NCBI GenBank assembly: GCA_035649575.1
Contig: DASRJH010000204.1
Coordinates: forward strand, 1-18,273
DNA from: DASVAL01 sp035649575
GTDB taxonomy: Bacteria > Planctomycetota > UBA1135 > UBA2386
DNA length: 18,273 bases
Direction: 5' to 3'
Both the position numbers and the translations under genes were made by a program. Each line of letters opens with the position of its first letter. Positions within the stretch are counted from its first letter, which is position 1. Shown here in pieces: positions 15,456 to 18,273 of this stretch. The notes below the pieces were generated by a model that made no database searches, was not told where the DNA came from, and was given only the letters and a program-made list of their open reading frames with translations.

Positions 15456-15475
15456 GCCGGCGTTTCGTCGCCGGC
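15456..15475 (-). terminator. Hairpin just after the deacylase remnant, probable old terminator
   Basis: GCCGGCG, six-base loop, CGCCGGC: a perfect seven-base stem starting six bases past the stop codon of the minus-strand remnant. GC-rich with no T tract. Confidence 0.35.
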
Positions 15476-15481
15476 TGACGG

Positions 15482-15674
15482 TCACTTCGGGAGCTGCGCG
15501 CGGTAGCCGGGACCGCGCACCACGCGTCCCGGCATCGCACGGGAGTGCTCGCCGTCGAGGAGCACGGCACGCCGTTGACGACGACGTCGCGCACGCCGGT
15601 CGCGAGCTGGTGCGGCCGGCGGGCTCGGGCGGGGCGTTGACGCTGGGGGCGGCGAGGGAGATCGTCTCCGGGTC
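15482..15674 (-). pseudogene. C-terminal remnant of an N-acyl-D-amino-acid deacylase-like gene
   Basis: Three minus-strand frames together read DPETISLAAPSVNAPPEPAG, then HQLATGVRDVVVNGVP, then VLLDGEHSRAMPGRVVRGPG and a final YRAQLPK before TGA at 15482. This is the usual end of D-aminoacylase/amidohydrolase-family proteins (a DPET-type strand, then GxxxVxVNGxxVxxDGEHT, then PGRVxRGPG). The frame changes near 15610-15620 and again near 15563, where one added G would restore the reading. The first ~450 residues expected for such an enzyme are missing: homology begins at DPET, whose first base on the minus strand is 15674, the edge of a 33-bp repeat. The sequence after the remnant is unrelated. 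The fragment cannot make an active enzyme. Confidence 0.6.
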
Positions 15675-15706
15675 GGTTCCGGGCGGTCCGGAACTGCAGC
15701 TTGTTC
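15674..15706 (+). repeat. 33-bp direct repeat, copy A
   Basis: It matches copy B (16229..16261) at 31 of 33 positions and contains a perfect hairpin, GTTCCGG, loop GCGGT, CCGGAAC (15676-15694), followed by TGCAGC. It lies 43 bases before the SRPBCC start and directly abuts the truncated deacylase remnant. It may be a dispersed intergenic element, a promoter-proximal element or a recombination scar. Confidence 0.65.
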
Positions 15707-15749
15707 TTCTCGTCCCCGGAAGTGACATCGAACCGAAGGAAGCCGCCCG

Positions 15750-16214
15750 ATGAAGCCGCTGTTGTGCACGCACCGATCGTCCGCCCCACCCGACCGCACC
15801 TGGGCCTTGGCGTCCGACTTCGCGCAGGCCGCCGGCCGCATCAGGGCGATCACGAAGGTCGAGATCCTGACGCCCGGCCCCATCGGCACCGGCACGCGCT
15901 TCCGCGAATGGCGCGGCCGGCAGATGGTCGACATGGAGATCGCAGCGTGGTCGCCGCCGCGCAGCTACTCGCTCCGCGGTTACGCAGTCGGGACCGAATT
16001 CACGACGGAGATCCGCTGCGTCCCGGACGGCCCGGGCACGCGCCTCGAGATGGAGGTCCACGTGCGTCCTCAGACCTTCGTGGCGAAGCTCTTTTCCCCG
16101 CTCATTTCGCTGATGTCGAGGGTGATGGTGAAGTCGTGCGCGAAGGACCTCGGCGACATCGCGGCGGCGGCCGAGCGCGGCGGCGAAGCGACGGGTGCGG
16201 CCCGCCTCGGCTGA
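15750..16214 (+). CDS. SRPBCC-superfamily (START/polyketide-cyclase-like) protein
   Basis: 154 residues, the usual size. The pattern is that of the SRPBCC helix-grip fold: an opening strand with APPDRTWALASDFAQAAGRI (strand, then the two short helices that cap the pocket), then ITKVEILTPGPIGTGTRFRE, VDMEIAAWSPPRSYSLRGY, FTTEIRCVPDGPGTRLEMEV, and a long C-terminal helix (LFSPLISLMSRVMVKSCAKD). Such proteins bind small hydrophobic ligands; the ligand here is unknown. AAGGA nine bases before the ATG supports the start. The gene lies between the two copies of the 33-bp repeat, alone on the plus strand, and could have come in with them. Confidence 0.85.
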   Translation: MKPLLCTHRSSAPPDRTWALASDFAQAAGRIRAITKVEILTPGPIGTGTRFREWRGRQMVDMEIAAWSPPRSYSLRGYAVGTEFTTEIRCVPDGPGTRLEMEVHVRPQTFVAKLFSPLISLMSRVMVKSCAKDLGDIAAAAERGGEATGAARLG

Positions 16215-16228
16215 GAGCGCTCGCCGAC

Positions 16229-16261
16229 CGGTTCCGGGCGGTCCGCAACTGCAGCTGGTTC
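16229..16261 (+). repeat. 33-bp direct repeat, copy B
   Basis: It is in the same orientation as copy A and 555 bases downstream, starting 15 bases after the SRPBCC stop and ending 131 bases before the next gene. One arm of the hairpin carries a mismatch (GTTCCGG with CCGCAAC). The rest of 16262..16392 shows nothing further apart from the AAGGA site of the next gene. Confidence 0.65.
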
Positions 16262-16392
16262 GTCCTATCCGCCGCGCGAGGGGCGGCGCGCGAGCTCGGC
16301 GGGCTCGACGAAGATGGGGGCGCTTGACGCAGCTTCACGCCTGCCTGAACCTTCGTCCTTCTCGACGTCGATCTACCCCAAGGAAGCAAACC

Positions 16393-17406
16393 ATGCGATC
16401 CGTTCTCGTCCCCGCGCTTCTCGCGGCCACTCTGCTGCCGACGGTGACCGCCCAGACCGTCATCGGCATCGACGACCTCGACCCGTTGACCGGCACCGCC
16501 AACTCGTTCCCGTGGAACACGACGGGCGGTCAGACGTCGCTGCACGTCTACTCGGCGCAGACGCTGCACTCGCTCGGCATCTGCGGCGCCGCCGTGTTGA
16601 TTGATCTCGAGGTAGCGCCGGCCATGGGGACCTCCGGCACCTACAACGCGCCGCAGGCGAAGCTCGAGATCGGTCACCTTGCCGTCAGTCCGCCGGTCGC
16701 CGGCAACTGGGGCGGGCACCTCGCATCGCCGACCGTGATCCACGACCTGACGTCCGGCCCGTACACGTTCCCGTGGACCTTCGGCGTCTACACGCAGGTG
16801 CCGGGCTTCTCGACTGCGTTCTTCGTCTGGGACGGGATCACCGACATCGGGATCCAATACACCAGCTCGTCGGGCGTCACCGGCAACTTCTGGGCGCGCC
16901 GAACGGCGACGCAGCTTCGTCACTACGTCGCGATCTTCAACGCGACGAACCAGACGCCGACATCGAACGGCCTGTTCGCGATGGAAGTTCGCATGACGTG
17001 GCTCGTCGGCGGCTGCGCGCAGAAGGTCGTCTACGGAGCCGGCTGTGACACTCCCGCGCTGTCCCTGAACTCGAACTTCCCCGTGCTCGGCACGAACTTC
17101 ACGCTGACGACGACGAACGTCAACGCGGTGTCGCCGGTCGGCCTCGTGCTCTTCGGCGACGCGCAGATCATTCCGCCGCTCGACCTCGGGTTCCTCGGGG
17201 CGCCCGGCTGCAGTGTGCACACGACGGCGAACCTGACCTCGGTGGCGTTCCCGGTCTCGGTCGGCACCGGTTCGGTAGTGATCCCAGTGCCCGTGAACCC
17301 CGGATTGATCGGCGTCGCGCTCACGTCGCAGTCGGTCGGGTTCACGCCGAACAACCAGCTCGGCTTGTCGACGTCGAACGGCCTGCTGTGGACGATGGGC
17401 AACTGA
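16393..17406 (+). CDS. Exported Planctomycetota-type protein with C-terminal GAPGC module
   Basis: 337 residues from ATG, with AAGGA eight bases upstream. Signal peptide MRSVLVPALLAATLLPTVTA, cleaved before QTV. Residues ~22-215 are beta-rich (SFPWNTTGGQTSLHVYSAQT, FFVWDGITDIGIQYTSSSGV) and resemble the lectin-like or jelly-roll N-terminal parts common in such proteins; I cannot name the family. Residues ~220-337 form a module found at the end of many secreted proteins of this phylum: GGCAQKVVYGAGC, then LSLNSNFPVLGTNFTLT, then PPLDLGFLGAPGC (paired cysteines), then a hydrophobic strand and SVGFTPNNQLGLSTSNGL. This module may serve in sorting or surface attachment, which is not established. 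It is third-position GC rich like its neighbours. The gene stands alone. Confidence 0.85.
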   Translation: MRSVLVPALLAATLLPTVTAQTVIGIDDLDPLTGTANSFPWNTTGGQTSLHVYSAQTLHSLGICGAAVLIDLEVAPAMGTSGTYNAPQAKLEIGHLAVSPPVAGNWGGHLASPTVIHDLTSGPYTFPWTFGVYTQVPGFSTAFFVWDGITDIGIQYTSSSGVTGNFWARRTATQLRHYVAIFNATNQTPTSNGLFAMEVRMTWLVGGCAQKVVYGAGCDTPALSLNSNFPVLGTNFTLTTTNVNAVSPVGLVLFGDAQIIPPLDLGFLGAPGCSVHTTANLTSVAFPVSVGTGSVVIPVPVNPGLIGVALTSQSVGFTPNNQLGLSTSNGLLWTMGN

Positions 17407-17418
17407 CGCTGGTCGCCG

Positions 17419-17523
17419 TCAGGCGCCGATGCGCAACGCGGCCGGCAGCGCCTTCGACGCCGGCAACGCGCACACGAACAGCACGACGAGGATGCTCCTC
17501 CGAATGCGGCGAGTATCGCGCAC
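17419..17523 (-). CDS. Tiny hydrophobic open frame, 34 codons (or gene remnant)
   Basis: From GTG 17523 to TGA 17419-17421 the frame encodes a basic N-terminus (RDTRRIRRS) followed by a membrane-helix-like ILVVLFVCALPASKALPAAL and RIGA. From the ILVV part onward every codon ends in G or C, a strong coding sign in this genome, while the first ten codons are less biased. It could be a small membrane protein or signal-like peptide, or the end of a lost membrane-protein gene. It is convergent with the exported-protein gene and its upstream edge lies 47 bases from the YaeQ gene. Confidence 0.25.
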   Translation of the reverse strand: MRDTRRIRRSILVVLFVCALPASKALPAALRIGA

Positions 17524-17570
17524 GGTTGCGGGCCGGCGTCGCGTGTGCGATCGTCCGCGCCTCCACCAAC

Positions 17571-18104
17571 GTGCTGCACCGCTTCCAGATCGCGCTCGCC
17601 GACGTCGACCGCTCCGTCTACACCGACCTCGACGTGCGCGTCGCGCGCCATCCGTCCGAGGACGTGCCGTTCCTGCTGACGCGCGTGCTCGCGTTCGCGC
17701 TCGAGCACACGGAAGGCCTCGAGTTCGGCAAAGGGCTCAGCGACGCGGACGAGCCCGCCGTCTGGCAGCGCACCGGCGACGGCCGCGTGCTGACGTGGAT
17801 CGACGTCGGCTCGCCGGCGCCCGACCGCCTGCACCGCGCCGCGAAGCTCGGCGCGCGCGTCGTCGTGTACTGCCACAAGCGGCCCGACCTGCTGCGACAG
17901 CGCTGCGCGAAGGAGAACGTGCACCGCGCGGAGGAGATCGTCGTCGTCGAGGTGCCGAGCGACCTGCTCGACGCGCTCGGTGCACGGCTCGACCGCAACA
18001 ACCGCTGGGACCTGTCGCGCCACGAGGGCCACGTCACGGTCGTCGCCGGCGGCGTAGCGATCGACGCGGCGCTGCCGTCCGGTCCGCTGGCGCCGCCGAC
18101 CTGA
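17571..18104 (+). CDS. yaeQ: YaeQ family protein
   Basis: 177 residues from GTG, close to the ~181 of Escherichia coli YaeQ. Family blocks appear in order: FQIALADVDRSVYTDLDVRV, ARHPSE (25-30), RVLAFALEHTEGLEFGKGLS (38-57), DADEPAVWQ (58-66), TWIDVGSPAPDRLHRAAKLG (75-94) and VVVYCH. YaeQ has a PD-(D/E)xK nuclease-like fold; the acidic residues of the DEP and WID motifs would belong to that site. Its biological role is poorly known. The start is uncertain: the family normally has about five more residues before FxIxLxDVDR, but no ATG lies there and no Shine-Dalgarno site is visible. TTG at 17526 is an alternative. It is known best from Proteobacteria, so transfer is possible. The gene stands alone on the plus strand. 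Confidence 0.88.
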   Translation: MLHRFQIALADVDRSVYTDLDVRVARHPSEDVPFLLTRVLAFALEHTEGLEFGKGLSDADEPAVWQRTGDGRVLTWIDVGSPAPDRLHRAAKLGARVVVYCHKRPDLLRQRCAKENVHRAEEIVVVEVPSDLLDALGARLDRNNRWDLSRHEGHVTVVAGGVAIDAALPSGPLAPPT

Positions 18105-18273
18105 CGCACCTGGCTCTCCACTGCAGCGCGCTCCGTCTCGGCGCCGCACTGTGCACGCGGGCAACAACCGCGCCTCGCGCGCAACGCTGCCGGGTCCGCG
18201 TCGACGCACGTAGCGGTGTCATGGTGCGGCCCAGCACGCTCAATCCGGGACTCCAATCGACCAACGCAACGAG
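18105..18273. other. Right-hand end with no recognised feature
   Basis: The last 169 bases show no frame with consistent third-position GC bias and no recognisable motif on either strand. A minus-strand frame enters from the right edge (VALVDWSPGLSVLGRTMTPL) and could be the end of a gene outside the window, but it loses coding character quickly. Confidence 0.3.

Noticed and set aside
12554..15478. 974-codon plus-strand open frame opposite the cytochrome gene
   Set aside because: Low-complexity Arg/Val-rich antisense shadow with no motif; the cytochrome frame on the other strand explains the base composition.
12396..16061. Very long minus-strand open frame (1221 codons) overlapping the cytochrome gene
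   Set aside because: It is a different frame of the same strand, Arg/Ala-rich with no domain, and exists because stops are rare at this GC content. The cytochrome frame has five haem motifs and a signal peptide.

Overview
This is an 18.3 kb, very GC-rich chromosomal window, most likely from an uncultured Planctomycetota bacterium. The main reasons are the secreted-protein C-terminal module ending in a PLDL/GAPGC pattern (16393..17406), a Ser/Thr kinase fused through one membrane helix to a formylglycine-enzyme-like domain (9793..12057), a multiheme cytochrome c joined to HEAT repeats (12722..15298), and short signal peptides ending in AQ. The taxonomic call is an inference from these families. 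No rRNA, tRNA, CRISPR array or transposase gene was seen. High GC opens long frames on both strands, so many long open frames here are antisense shadows.

Left part, 1..4850. A large minus-strand gene runs off the left edge. It encodes an exported beta-propeller-like protein followed by at least four PKD-type repeats, the last two almost identical in DNA. Divergent from it is a tightly overlapping plus-strand operon: an exported protein of unknown function, an ECF sigma factor, and a single-pass membrane protein that is probably its anti-sigma factor.

Middle part, 4900..7667. A minus-strand, apparently Tat-exported cupin of the cysteine-dioxygenase type faces a three-gene plus-strand operon: a DsrE-like protein, a double split-barrel flavin-binding protein of the pyridoxamine-phosphate-oxidase superfamily, and a TetR regulator. 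A consensus-like promoter followed directly by an inverted repeat lies before the operon, which suggests autoregulation by the TetR protein.

Right-middle part, 7824..15298. A minus-strand pair encodes the membrane Ser/Thr kinase with an outside FGE-like domain and an exported coiled-coil protein one base behind it. Next come a small plus-strand gene for an exported protein that is split by a one-base frameshift, and a minus-strand lipoprotein-like pentaheme cytochrome with a HEAT-repeat tail.

Right part, 15299..18273. This stretch looks rearranged. It holds the decayed C-terminal end of what looks like an N-acyl-D-amino-acid deacylase, cut off exactly at one copy of a 33-bp direct repeat; a SRPBCC-fold gene sits between the two copies. 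It is followed by an exported Planctomycetota-type protein, a tiny hydrophobic minus-strand frame, and a YaeQ-family gene without a clear start codon. The last 169 bases hold nothing I recognise.

I did not find a clearly new defence or mobile system. The most interesting items are the TetR promoter/operator with its redox-type operon, the kinase/FGE-like pair whose FGE-like domain lacks the catalytic cysteines, the sigma operon led by an exported protein, and the repeat-bounded gene remnant.
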